The notes below the pieces were generated by a model. The model was given only the letters and a program-made list of their open reading frames with translations, was not told the origin of the DNA and searched no databases. Position numbers and translations under genes: made by a program. From NCBI RefSeq assembly GCF_900142655.1, contig NZ_FRBQ01000001.1, positions 808,115 through 872,114 on the forward strand: a stretch of 64,000 nucleotides of DNA, read 5' to 3'. Source of the stretch: Phytopseudomonas punonensis (GTDB lineage Bacteria; Pseudomonadota; Gammaproteobacteria; Pseudomonadales; Pseudomonadaceae). Shown piece by piece: positions 34,367-42,566 of this stretch (position 1 is the first letter of the stretch; every line of letters begins with the position of its first letter).

Positions 34367-36040
34367 GTGTCGAAAAAACCTTCAGCATCAATAGCGAAAC
34401 TAGTGTTCTCAGGTGGCAGCGAATTTTCGCTTGATCCAAAAGAAAAGATAATCCTAGTTGGACCCAACAATAGTGGAAAGTCACAATCGCTTCGCGAAAT
34501 ATTGTCTCTCAGTCAAAATGAAAATAAAGAGCGACCCTTAGTAATGGCGAGGGTAGATATCTCAAAGGAAGGTAACGCAGCTGATCTCCGCGACTTCTTA
34601 GAGAATAAAGGGAGCTTTGTGAAAGGGGCATATCGTTACGAAGATTGGACAATCCAAGAAAATTATCTCCAATTTTGGAGCCAGCCGTATCTTATCCATG
34701 GTTTGGTGCATGGTTTTATAAAGAAGATTGCCGCTGATGATCGATTGAAAATATGCGCGCAACAGAGCAGCATAGCGCCAGGTGATCAAAAGTCGAAGCC
34801 ACAGCACATTTTGTATGACGACGAGGCGCTAATGACCAAAATTAGTGCGCTATTTAAACGTGCATTTGGCAAGGAAATCATGTTTGATTTCCGCGGAGGA
34901 AGTCACCTTCCAATTCATGTAGGAGAGCTTCCAACAGTCGAAGTTGGCGTTGATCGCGTTAGCAACTCTTATGTTATGGCCGTCCGAGAAAACCCTCTTC
35001 TTGACAAGCAAGGTGATGGAATGAAGAGCTATGCAGGCATCTTATTTGAAGCCGTTGTGGCTAACCGAGATGTCACTTTGATTGATGAGCCCGAAGCATT
35101 TTTGCATCCACCACAAATGCGTCGCTTGGGTGAGACGCTCGCTGCTGAAGTTAGTGGGCAACTGATAGTGGCAACACATAGCAGCGACATCATGCGCGGT
35201 TTTTTGGAGGGGACAAAAGGCAACGTGCGGATTTTGCGTATCCGTCGCGAAGGAGACGTCAATCTAGTGTCTGAAGCGGCCCCGGCAGTTATCAAAGAGC
35301 TATGGGAAAAGCCCGAACTCCGCTACTCCAATGCGCTCGAAGGTATTTTTCACGAACAAACAATAATTTGTGAGGATGACAGCGACTGTCGGTTGATCAA
35401 CTCCGTTGCGGACCACCTGTCAACTAACGCTGCCCAACAATGGCAAGACACTGCATATGTGCCCACAGGGGGAAAACATGGCATCCCGAAAGTTGCTGTG
35501 GTTTTGCGCAAAATCGGTGTGCCGGTCAAAGCGGTTTTTGATATCGACTTCTTGGCCGAGCGTAGCTTAGTCGAGTCCACTGTCGAAGCGTTTGGCGGTC
35601 GATGGGATGAAGTAGAACCGTTATGGACGCGCGTGGATGCTGCGGTGCGAAGCGGAATTAAGGCAAAAACAATAGCCGAAATAAAGCAAGATATCGTAGG
35701 AATACTGGGAAAGGCTGGCGATGGCAATCTTCCTAAAGGAGACGTTATCGAAGCGATGAAGCAAGGCAAACCTTGGACGGAAGTAAAAAAATACGGTACG
35801 CGTGGAATTCCGAAAGGAGATGCTCAGCAGGACTACAATTATCTTCGAGACAAATTAGAGGCGATTGGAATATTCTTAGTTCCAGTTGGCGAAATTGAAA
35901 GTTTCTGTCCGGAAATTGGTTCGCACGGGCCAAAGTTTGTAACCAAGTTACTGTCTAGTGTTTCACTTGGTGACGAGCGGCTCAGCGAGCTTCGTACCTT
36001 CGTAGAAAGAGTCCACAAAGGACATCACTGCAAGCTATGA
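34367..36040 (+). CDS. OLD-like ATPase-TOPRIM protein (integron cassette gene)
   Basis: 557 residues from GTG, GGAG upstream. An ABC/SMC-type ATPase has Walker A GPNNSGKS at 32-39, a signature-like DGMKSYAGI at 217-225, Walker B VTLIDEPEAF at 237-246 and switch His H271 in VATHSSDI. A TOPRIM-like domain follows, with acidic CEDDSD near 335-340 and the DID pair D392/D394 in KAVFDIDF. The ATPase-TOPRIM order is that of OLD family nucleases, several of which defend against phage. There is no adjacent UvrD helicase, so it is not Gabija. Codon use is much more AT-rich than the host. An attC site lies 40 bases downstream. Defence function is inference. Confidence 0.85.
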   Translation: MSKKPSASIAKLVFSGGSEFSLDPKEKIILVGPNNSGKSQSLREILSLSQNENKERPLVMARVDISKEGNAADLRDFLENKGSFVKGAYRYEDWTIQENYLQFWSQPYLIHGLVHGFIKKIAADDRLKICAQQSSIAPGDQKSKPQHILYDDEALMTKISALFKRAFGKEIMFDFRGGSHLPIHVGELPTVEVGVDRVSNSYVMAVRENPLLDKQGDGMKSYAGILFEAVVANRDVTLIDEPEAFLHPPQMRRLGETLAAEVSGQLIVATHSSDIMRGFLEGTKGNVRILRIRREGDVNLVSEAAPAVIKELWEKPELRYSNALEGIFHEQTIICEDDSDCRLINSVADHLSTNAAQQWQDTAYVPTGGKHGIPKVAVVLRKIGVPVKAVFDIDFLAERSLVESTVEAFGGRWDEVEPLWTRVDAAVRSGIKAKTIAEIKQDIVGILGKAGDGNLPKGDVIEAMKQGKPWTEVKKYGTRGIPKGDAQQDYNYLRDKLEAIGIFLVPVGEIESFCPEIGSHGPKFVTKLLSSVSLGDERLSELRTFVERVHKGHHCKL

Positions 36041-36079
36041 GCCTAAACTAACTTCATACTATTGAAACGGCGCTGTGAA

Positions 36080-36165
36080 GTCTAACATGGCGCTCAACCT
36101 CGCTCCTTCAGTCGCTGGACGCTGCGCAATAAAGCCACGCAGCGCCGGTTAGTTCTGAGTTAGAC
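36080..36165. other. integron attC recombination site 1
   Basis: 86 bases bounded by R'' GTCTAAC (36080-36086) and R' GTTAGAC (36159-36165), which are perfect reverse complements and fit RYYYAAC and GTTRRRY. Inner complementarity includes GGCGCT (36089) with AGCGCC (36141) and an imperfect stem around gctgcg/cgcagc. This is the layout of a folded attC site. It lies between two same-strand genes, with the next start codon 16 bases after R', as in cassettes. Confidence 0.8.
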
Positions 36166-36180
36166 ACAAGGAAGAAGTCT

Positions 36181-36804
36181 GTGGAAATCGAAACAACAGT
36201 TAAAATAATCACAGTTATATTCGGAATTATTGGGGCAGCAAAAGTAATATTTGACCTATCCGCAGGAAGCAAAGTAAAGCTCCGCGATGAATATCGATTT
36301 GCTAAAGAATTCTTAAGAGACTTAACCCAGGAACCGAAGCTTCATCCATTAGCAATTGAAAAAGGCTATTACGCAGTAGCAGGCACAGCCTCAATCAAAA
36401 GCAAAGAGATTGAATATATTCTTTCGCTTGAAAACCCCGGCAGATGCTTAAAAGATTACACTCTTTCTAGAAAGTATCTAGAACACCTAGGCGAAAATGA
36501 GAGCACTAAAATTGATTTCGCAAATAAATATAAAAAGCCGTGGGCTAGAACCTGGCGAAAAGCCGCATACATCATAATTTATGTTTTAGGCGGCTTTACT
36601 GCAATGTCTCCGTTCCTGCTACAGCAGCTTCTAAATTCCGAAACAAAGCAGGTTCTTATATTTTCCGCAATAACAATCCCCACTTTCGGCTTCTTTGCTT
36701 TCGACTCTCTCCGTTCATTCATTAAAATATATCGCGCAGAGTCTCTTGTTGAAAATCAAAATAAACATACAAAACTTATACTAGTCGAGCGGCGCTCTGC
36801 GTAA
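36181..36804 (+). CDS. unrecognised membrane protein (integron cassette gene)
   Basis: 207 residues starting GTG with CAAGGAAG upstream. There is one hydrophobic segment at about 8-26, then a charged cytoplasmic or periplasmic region (about 30-122). Two further helices lie at about 128-150 and 155-176, followed by a polar tail. I do not recognise the family. The gene is strikingly AT-rich with many AAA, ATA and TTA codons, unlike the flanking core genes. It fills a cassette between attC 1 and attC 2. With a membrane anchor and a long middle domain it could be an effector or partner for a neighbour, but nothing in the sequence proves that. Confidence 0.75.
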   Translation: MEIETTVKIITVIFGIIGAAKVIFDLSAGSKVKLRDEYRFAKEFLRDLTQEPKLHPLAIEKGYYAVAGTASIKSKEIEYILSLENPGRCLKDYTLSRKYLEHLGENESTKIDFANKYKKPWARTWRKAAYIIIYVLGGFTAMSPFLLQQLLNSETKQVLIFSAITIPTFGFFAFDSLRSFIKIYRAESLVENQNKHTKLILVERRSA

Positions 36805-36810
36805 CCTTAT

Positions 36811-36877
36811 GTCTAACTACTGGTTCAAGTCGCTCGCCGGGACGGGCTAAAGCCCGCCCTTTAACCAAACGTTAGGC
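36811..36877. other. integron attC recombination site 2
   Basis: 67 bases from R'' GTCTAAC (36811-36817) to R' GTTAGGC (36871-36877). The inner boxes pair as ggttcaag with ctttaacc, and a central stem pairs cgggct with agcccg. One unpaired base in the L boxes matches the extrahelical base expected in attC. The gene upstream ends 7 bases before it. Confidence 0.85.
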
Positions 36878-36898
36878 AACTCCACAGGAAATCGCAGC

Positions 36899-37393
36899 AT
36901 GGTTACAACTCTTGAGATCATTGACTCCGCAATAAAAATTGGTCTAGGCGCTATTATTAGCGGAATAACGATGTTCGTCGTGACCAATAAAAATCAAAGG
37001 CATGAGCTTTTCAAAATGGCTCGTGACGATAGAAAAAATCTTTTGAGAGAAATCTCAAGCAAACTCGAAGAAGCCTCAGCAGCTCTCAACCGAGGCATTC
37101 ACAGTTACTCAGGCATAAACGGCGACAACCCAGACGGCCTAAAATTAATACTCGAATCATATATCACTATAAATCAGGCCAAAGCTATAGCCTCTCTATC
37201 TGGCGCAAACAAATTATTCAAAGAAGTTGAGATTTACTCAAACTCTGTGCTCGATTTATATCTATATACTCGCGATAACCGAGACTTAGACAGCGACAAG
37301 GCAAACGATCTAGTTCTAAAAATGAATACATCTTGGGAAAAAATGCACCCATTGCTAGCAGAGGCTTACGAAGCTGTAGTCAAGTCCGCCTAA
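36899..37393 (+). CDS. unrecognised membrane-anchored helical protein (integron cassette gene)
   Basis: 164 residues with ACAGGAAATC upstream of the ATG. An N-terminal hydrophobic segment (about residues 11-30) is followed by NKNQRHELFKMARDDRKNLL and a largely helical soluble domain, part of it coiled-coil-like. I do not recognise the family. Composition is AT-rich, matching the two preceding cassette genes. It lies directly after attC 2, and its stop codon overlaps a GCCTAAC box that would open the next attC site. Function unknown. Confidence 0.75.
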   Translation: MVTTLEIIDSAIKIGLGAIISGITMFVVTNKNQRHELFKMARDDRKNLLREISSKLEEASAALNRGIHSYSGINGDNPDGLKLILESYITINQAKAIASLSGANKLFKEVEIYSNSVLDLYLYTRDNRDLDSDKANDLVLKMNTSWEKMHPLLAEAYEAVVKSA

Positions 37394-37394
37394 C
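37388..37394. other. left half of a truncated third attC site
   Basis: GCCTAAC fits the R'' consensus RYYYAAC and overlaps the cassette gene's TAA stop, as often seen. No GTTRRRY partner occurs before the selO fragment at 37551. The right part of the site seems to have been lost, marking a deletion or insertion junction. Confidence 0.5.
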
Positions 37395-37486
37395 AAGTAT
37401 ATATAAACTCTCCCCACAAGTAGTGAGCAACGCTTTTCTTATGCACCTGTAGCTAGCGCGATTGCATTCGTATATCCGGCCTCTGA

Positions 37487-37759
<273 letters not shown>

Positions 37760-37862
37760 GTGCAGGCAAAGCCCGGGCAAACGCAGCAGCGGCATGCCCT
37801 TTCCATGCTCACCCGGTAAACAGCAGAATCGACCTCATTGCCTCAGCCCACAGGTGACCATC

Positions 37863-38276
37863 ATGAAAGTCCACGGTAGCTGCCACTGCGACGCCATCGC
37901 CTTCGTTGCAGAAACGGATCCGCAACTGACCAGCGTGTGCCATTGCCACGACTGCCAGAAGCTCACCGGCACGGCGTTTCGGGTTTCCACGCCAGCGCTG
38001 CCCGGTACGTTCGCCCTGCTGCGCGGCACGCCCAAGGTGTATGTGAAAGTGGCAGAAAGCGGTTCGCGTCGCGCCCAGGCGTTTTGTGGTGACTGCGGTT
38101 CGCAGCTGTTCACCTATGATGCCGACAACCCGACCGCCTATGGCCTGCGCGTAGGTGTGCTAGCCGAGTCGCAGCAACTGCAGCCGACCTGGCAAAAGTG
38201 GTGCGAAGCGGCGCTGCCTTGGGTGCAGGATTTGTCGGTGTTGGAAAAAGCACCGCGCAACGACCGTCAACGCTGA
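37863..38276 (+). CDS. GFA/CENP-V family zinc protein
   Basis: 137 residues. Zinc-binding cysteines lie in GSCHCDAI (about 7-14), VCHCHDCQKLTG (about 28-39) and FCGDCGSQLF (about 77-86), the complete GFA pattern. The family is named after glutathione-dependent formaldehyde-activating enzyme, but most members have unknown substrates. Start at 37863 follows ACAGGTGACCATC; the longer in-frame start at 37794 lacks support. GC-rich core-type codons resume here, so this gene lies outside the island. Confidence 0.88.
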   Translation: MKVHGSCHCDAIAFVAETDPQLTSVCHCHDCQKLTGTAFRVSTPALPGTFALLRGTPKVYVKVAESGSRRAQAFCGDCGSQLFTYDADNPTAYGLRVGVLAESQQLQPTWQKWCEAALPWVQDLSVLEKAPRNDRQR

Positions 38277-38356
38277 ACCCCGCACGTAAAGACAGATCGA
38301 GCAGTGAGCCCCGATCAGAACCGTTTGCTTTGCCACCCCTTGAAACAGGTCGACCC

Positions 38357-38815
38357 ATGCAAACCCATCAGCTCACCCTGTTCGCCGACTACCACCAGTT
38401 CTACCTACAGGATGAAGCAGCCGCCGGTGACCTGTCCCAAGCCTGGAGCACCGAAGCCGTCGAACGGATGCTGGCCGTGGCCGATGGCGTCGTGGGTATC
38501 GGTACGTTGCGCAATATGGACGTTGCCGTGACGCTCGAAATCCTCGCGCAACCGCCAAGCGCCGATACCACCGGCTCTGATCACGTTGTCGAAGGCTCGC
38601 TCGATGCGCGCAGCGGCACCCTGGTGGTCGCTGGCTGTACGGATTATTTCCCGGACGCAGCGCGCTTCGCCCTAGCCCCGGGCACTTACCGGGTTCGACT
38701 GTCGATTTCCGGCGCCGACACGCTCTCCGAGGATGGTCTCGACGGAGAGGATCACTACCTTGTGCAGCTATGGCAGGCACCGTTGGCCGAGCCGGCGGTA
38801 CTCAAGCAAGGCTGA
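38357..38815 (+). CDS. ComJ-like protein
   Basis: 152 residues, acidic and beta-rich. The N-terminal LTLFADYHQFYLQDE and the following WSTEAVERMLAVADGVVGI resemble the YHQF and WTDEAIEKGYAAADG stretches of Bacillus ComJ. A C-terminal PGTYRVRLSISGADTLS.DGLDGEDHYLVQLW segment also fits. ComJ (Nin) inhibits the competence nuclease NucA; homologues outside Firmicutes are uncharacterised. No NucA-like gene is adjacent. The start at 38357 is chosen because homology begins there. Recognition is from memory, so the family call is moderate. Confidence 0.65.
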   Translation: MQTHQLTLFADYHQFYLQDEAAAGDLSQAWSTEAVERMLAVADGVVGIGTLRNMDVAVTLEILAQPPSADTTGSDHVVEGSLDARSGTLVVAGCTDYFPDAARFALAPGTYRVRLSISGADTLSEDGLDGEDHYLVQLWQAPLAEPAVLKQG

Positions 38816-38844
38816 CAATCAACGCGGTAAGACGGAATTAGCCC

Positions 38845-38984
38845 GTAGGATGGATTAGCGGAGCGTAATCCATCGCTTACCGCGAACCGACTATATCCGC
38901 TGATAGGCAGAACGCTTCGCCTCGTGAGGAGCGTTGTGATGTCACTTCTTTCGGCGGATTACGCCTGCGGCTAATACGCCCTAC
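38845..38984. repeat. dispersed palindromic repeat (GTAGGATGG type)
   Basis: The left arm gtaggatggattagcggagc (from 38845) and the right arm ending ggctaatacgccctac (to 38984) are imperfect reverse complements around about 80 bases. I recognise the arm sequence as a common intergenic element of some Pseudomonas genomes. It carries no gene and separates the ComJ-like gene from ccdB. Confidence 0.65.
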
Positions 38985-39002
38985 ACCTCGGGACAAGGTT
39001 GC

Positions 39003-39320
39003 TCAAATACCGGTTATGAGCAGATCGAGCGCCGCGATGATTGCATCACGCTGCGCAGTTAAATCCGCAACCATGGCACCCAGCTGTTTTTTGGCAATAC
39101 CAGCCATTTGCGGCGTCATCATCACGTAGGGCTCCCCCCCAATTTCAAACTGCGGAGTGAGGGTTCTCAGCACTTTTCCCTGCATGGCGCTGGCTGCATA
39201 GAGTGGCACGACAACCCGCGTACCCAGTTCCGCGAGCAGGTCGCTCTGCACATCGAGGAGCAGCGGCACGGCGGCCCTGGTGGCAGAATTGAGGTTTCTA
39301 TAAACGGCAAACTGCGCCAT
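39003..39320 (-). CDS. ccdB: CcdB-type toxin
   Basis: 105 residues, close to F-plasmid CcdB (101). It starts MAQFAVYRNLNSATRAAVPLLLDVQSDLL and ends with a hydrophobic helix AIIAALDLLITGI, the C-terminal gyrase-contact helix region. CcdB poisons DNA gyrase when not bound by CcdA. Its ATG overlaps the ccdA stop by one base (TGATG), the standard coupled order antitoxin-toxin. Confidence 0.9.
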   Translation of the reverse strand: MAQFAVYRNLNSATRAAVPLLLDVQSDLLAELGTRVVVPLYAASAMQGKVLRTLTPQFEIGGEPYVMMTPQMAGIAKKQLGAMVADLTAQRDAIIAALDLLITGI

Positions 39321-39565
39321 CAGAAGCTCCGCAATTCGTCGCTGAACACGCCATTGGACTCTACATGCTCATTGTAGGCAGCGATGGCCTGACGGTTGTC
39401 TGCCAGCCATTGCTCACGCTGCTTTTCCTTTAGCGCCTGGGCCAAGGCCTTCTCCAGCGTGGCGGAGAGGTTGATGTTGAGCGACTTGGCCTTGCTGAGC
39501 AGATCTTCATTGATGCGAAGGTTAGCGGCTCGTTTGGGGGCATTGAGATCGTATGAAGGCAGCAT
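39320..39565 (-). CDS. ccdA: CcdA-type antitoxin
   Basis: 81 residues. The N-terminal ribbon-helix-helix part (KRAANLRINEDLLSKAKSLNINLSATLEKAL) should bind the operator. The C-terminal part (REQWLADNRQAIAAYNEHVESNGVFSDELRSF) is the typical CcdA toxin-binding tail. It likely represses its own promoter together with CcdB. The longer in-frame reading to 39658 is rejected. It is divergent from the YcaO gene. Confidence 0.9.
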   Translation of the reverse strand: MLPSYDLNAPKRAANLRINEDLLSKAKSLNINLSATLEKALAQALKEKQREQWLADNRQAIAAYNEHVESNGVFSDELRSF

Positions 39566-39744
39566 GAGAGTTTCCTTGCCAGGTAATGCGCACAATCTAT
39601 GCGTATAGAAATTCTTGGTAAAGCGGCTTTTCGAGGTATTCAGCCAAGGGGCCGCCACTCAGCCGCCATCCAGGCTCCGCACGAGACTTCCCCGCGAAAA
39701 CCCGGATAATGCCGGCCATTCGTTTTGCTTGCCGGTGCCGCTCC

Positions 39745-41946
39745 ATGGAAATCAAGGTCAATTTTCTCGACAACCTTCGCCTCGAAGCCAAATTCGACGA
39801 CTTCACGGTGATCGCCGATCAGCCGATTCGCTACAAGGGCGATGGCTCGGCGCCGGGGCCGTTCGACTATTTCCTGGCCTCCTCGGCGCTGTGCGCGGCG
39901 TACTTCGTCAAGCTGTACTGCCAGACGCGGGATATCCCCACCGAGAACATTCGCCTGTCGCAGAACAACATCGTCGACCCGGAGAACCGCTACGCGCAGA
40001 TCTTCAAGATCCAGGTAGAACTGCCGGCGGACATTTCCGAGAAGGATCGCCTGGGGATTCTGCGCTCCATCGACCGCTGCACCGTGAAGAAAGTGGTGCA
40101 GCAAGGCCCCGAGTTCATCATCGAGGAAGTCGACAACCTCGACGCCGACGCCCAGGCACTGCTGATGCCGGTGTCCGACACCACCACCTACATCCCGGGC
40201 AAGGATCTGCCGCTGGAGCAGACCATCGCCAACATGTCGGGCATCCTCGCGGATCTCGGGATGAAGATCGAGATCGCCTCCTGGCGCAATATCGTGCCCA
40301 ACGTCTGGTCGCTGCATATCCGTGATGCGCAGTCACCTATGTGCTTCACCAACGGCAAGGGTTCGACCAAGGAAAGCGCCCTGGCCTCGGCGCTTGGCGA
40401 GTTCATTGAGCGGCTGAACTGCAATTTCTTTTACAACGACCAGTTCTGGGGCGAGGACATCGCGGCAGCAGAGTTCGTGCATTACCCGAACGAGCGCTGG
40501 TTCAAGCCGGGCCCGAAGGATGCGCTGCCCGAGGAAATCCTCGACGAGCATTGCCTGGCCATCTACAACCCGGACGGCGAGCTGCGCGGCTCGCACCTGT
40601 ACGACACCAACTCGGGCAACACGCTGCGCGGCATCTGCTCGCTGCCGTTCGTGCGCCAGAGCGATGGTGAGACGGTGTATTTCCCGTCCAATCTGATCGA
40701 GAACCTGTACCTGTCCAACGGCATGAGCGCTGGCAACACCCTGGCCGAAGCCCAGGTGCAGTGCCTGTCGGAAATCTTCGAGCGGGCGGTGAAGCGCGAA
40801 ATCCTCGAAGGCGAGCTGTGCCTGCCGGATGTGCCGCAGGAGGTGCTGGCCAAGTACCCGGGCATCGTCGCCGGCATCCAGGGCCTGGAGGAGCAAGGCT
40901 TCCCGGTGCTGGTGAAGGATGCCTCGCTGGGCGGTGAATTCCCGGTGATGTGCGTGACCCTGATGAACCCGCGTACCGGCGGTGTGTTCGCCTCCTTCGG
41001 CGCGCACCCAAGCCTGGAAGTGGCGCTGGAGCGCAGCCTCACCGAGCTGTTGCAGGGGCGCAGCTTCGAAGGCCTCAACGACCTGCCGCAGCCGACCTTC
41101 GACAGCCTGGCGCTGACCGAGCCGAACAACTTCGTCGAACATTTCATCGACTCCAGCGGTGTGGTGTCCTGGCGCTTCTTCGGCGCCAAGGCGGACTTCG
41201 AGTTCGTCGAGTGGGACTTCTCCGGCGAGGGTGCAGATTCCAATGAACAGGAAGCCGCGACGCTGTTCGGCATCCTCGAAGACCTGGGCAAGGAAGTCTA
41301 CGTAGCCACCTACGATGACCTCGGCGTCAACGCCTGCCGCATTCTGGTGCCTGGCTATTCGGAGATCTATCCGGTCGAAGATCTGGTCTGGGACAACACC
41401 AACAAGGCGCTGCTGTTCCGCAAGGACATCCTCAATCTGCACACGCTCAGCGACCGCGAGCTCAAGTCGCTGCTGCGCAACCTCAATAACACCGAGGTCG
41501 ACGACTACACCGACATCAGCACGCTTATCGGCATAGAGTTCGACGACAACACGGTGTGGGGCCAGCTGACCATTCTTGAGCTGAAGCTGCTGATTCACCT
41601 GGCGCTGAAGAAGTACGACGACGCCAAGGAGCTGGTCGAGGCCTTCCTGCAATACAACGACAACACCGTCGAGCGCGGCCTGTTCTATCAGGCGGTGAAT
41701 GCCGTGCTGGAAATTCAGCTGGAGGATGACCTGGAGCTGAGCAACTTCGAGCACAACCTGCGGCGCATGTTCGGCAACGAGCGCATGGACGCAGCCATCG
41801 GCTCGGTAGCCGGCAGCTTACGCTTCCATGGCCTGACGCCGACCAGCATGCAACTCGAAGGGCTCGACCGTCACCTGCGCCTGGTCGATAGCTACAAGAA
41901 GCTGCATGCGGCACGCGCCAAGGCAGCGGGCCTGAGCAGCAACTAG
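39745..41946 (+). CDS. ycaO: OsmC domain/YcaO domain fusion protein
   Basis: 733 residues. Residues 1 to about 145 form an OsmC-like domain (DGSAPGPFDYFLASSALCAAYFVKLYCQ with its conserved Cys). From about residue 147 (TTYIPGKDLPLEQTIANMSG) the chain matches E. coli YcaO throughout, including FTNGKGSTKESALASALGEFIERL, SNGMSAGNTLAEAQVQCLSEIFER and the C-terminal TPR-like part. YcaO enzymes activate amide backbones with ATP; E. coli YcaO is linked to ribosomal protein S12 methylthiolation. The E. coli protein lacks the OsmC half, so this is a fused peroxidase-like form. Start chosen at MEIKVNFLDN. Confidence 0.92.
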   Translation: MEIKVNFLDNLRLEAKFDDFTVIADQPIRYKGDGSAPGPFDYFLASSALCAAYFVKLYCQTRDIPTENIRLSQNNIVDPENRYAQIFKIQVELPADISEKDRLGILRSIDRCTVKKVVQQGPEFIIEEVDNLDADAQALLMPVSDTTTYIPGKDLPLEQTIANMSGILADLGMKIEIASWRNIVPNVWSLHIRDAQSPMCFTNGKGSTKESALASALGEFIERLNCNFFYNDQFWGEDIAAAEFVHYPNERWFKPGPKDALPEEILDEHCLAIYNPDGELRGSHLYDTNSGNTLRGICSLPFVRQSDGETVYFPSNLIENLYLSNGMSAGNTLAEAQVQCLSEIFERAVKREILEGELCLPDVPQEVLAKYPGIVAGIQGLEEQGFPVLVKDASLGGEFPVMCVTLMNPRTGGVFASFGAHPSLEVALERSLTELLQGRSFEGLNDLPQPTFDSLALTEPNNFVEHFIDSSGVVSWRFFGAKADFEFVEWDFSGEGADSNEQEAATLFGILEDLGKEVYVATYDDLGVNACRILVPGYSEIYPVEDLVWDNTNKALLFRKDILNLHTLSDRELKSLLRNLNNTEVDDYTDISTLIGIEFDDNTVWGQLTILELKLLIHLALKKYDDAKELVEAFLQYNDNTVERGLFYQAVNAVLEIQLEDDLELSNFEHNLRRMFGNERMDAAIGSVAGSLRFHGLTPTSMQLEGLDRHLRLVDSYKKLHAARAKAAGLSSN

Positions 41947-41969
41947 CTACAACCCGCAGCGGCAACGGG

Positions 41970-41999
41970 AAAGCACCTTCGGGTGCTTTCTGCGTTTTT
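41970..41999 (+). terminator. rho-independent terminator after ycaO
   Basis: An 8-bp stem AAAGCACC/GGTGCTTT with a TTCG tetraloop, followed after five bases by ttttt, 23 bases after the stop. Confidence 0.82.
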
Positions 42000-42180
42000 G
42001 CGCCGCTGAAAAGTCGCTACAAGAACGGTGCGAGGCGTTCACAGACAGCGCAGGCGTGTGGCGGGTACGCATCATCGTGACGCGAAATCGCGCGCACCGT
42101 GCAAGCGCGACAGGCCAGGGTATGCCTCACTTGCGTGGCCAGACCAACAAGAACCCATAGAGGATAAGCTGGACTGGGCC

Positions 42181-42417
42181 ATGCTCGGCTTCACCAGCCT
42201 GCTCGCCCTGGTCTTCGGGGTAGTGATAGCCCTAATCTGCGTGGCCCTGTACCGCGACCTGCGCAAGGGCCCGATGATGCTGCGCGACCTGCGCGGCACC
42301 GAACTGATCGAGAAAGCGGTGCTCTACGGCGCGGTGAAACACGGCGAAGAGTTCTATTTCGTGGTCAAGGAGAAGAAGGACAAGGGTGAGGCGGACGAGA
42401 GCAAGCCAAGCGCCTGA
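42181..42417 (+). CDS. small single-pass membrane protein
   Basis: 78 residues. One hydrophobic helix (about residues 3-24, LLALVFGVVIALICVALY) is followed by a charged cytoplasmic part with DLRKGPMMLRDLRGTELIEKA and a Lys/Glu-rich end. No family recognised. The frame extends upstream to 42028, but that part is Arg-rich and unlike a protein. The chosen ATG is preceded at some distance by GAGGATAAG, a mediocre ribosome-binding site. Host-type codon use supports it. Confidence 0.6.
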   Translation: MLGFTSLLALVFGVVIALICVALYRDLRKGPMMLRDLRGTELIEKAVLYGAVKHGEEFYFVVKEKKDKGEADESKPSA

Positions 42418-42490
42418 TGGCGCAGCTGCAAACATTGGCGGCGGCCGCTAAGGCTGGCCGAAGTTACGGAAACTGAGGCAGCAGATTAAC

Positions 42491-42540
42491 TGTGGGAGCG
42501 GGCCATGCCCGCGAATTCGCGCGCATGGCGCGCTCCCACA
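42491..42540. repeat. REP-like palindrome, copy 1
   Basis: tgtgggagcgggccatgccc and its partner ending gcgcgctcccaca form an imperfect 50-base palindrome between the small membrane protein and the hydrolase. The same element occurs at 54061-54107. Confidence 0.8.
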
Positions 42541-42566
42541 GGAGATCGCATTTCTCCCTCAATCAG

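Noticed and set aside
34367..37393. Gabija or PARIS defence system
   Set aside because: Gabija needs a UvrD-like GajB next to GajA and PARIS has ATPase and TOPRIM in separate genes; neither fits the single-chain ATPase-TOPRIM and its neighbours.
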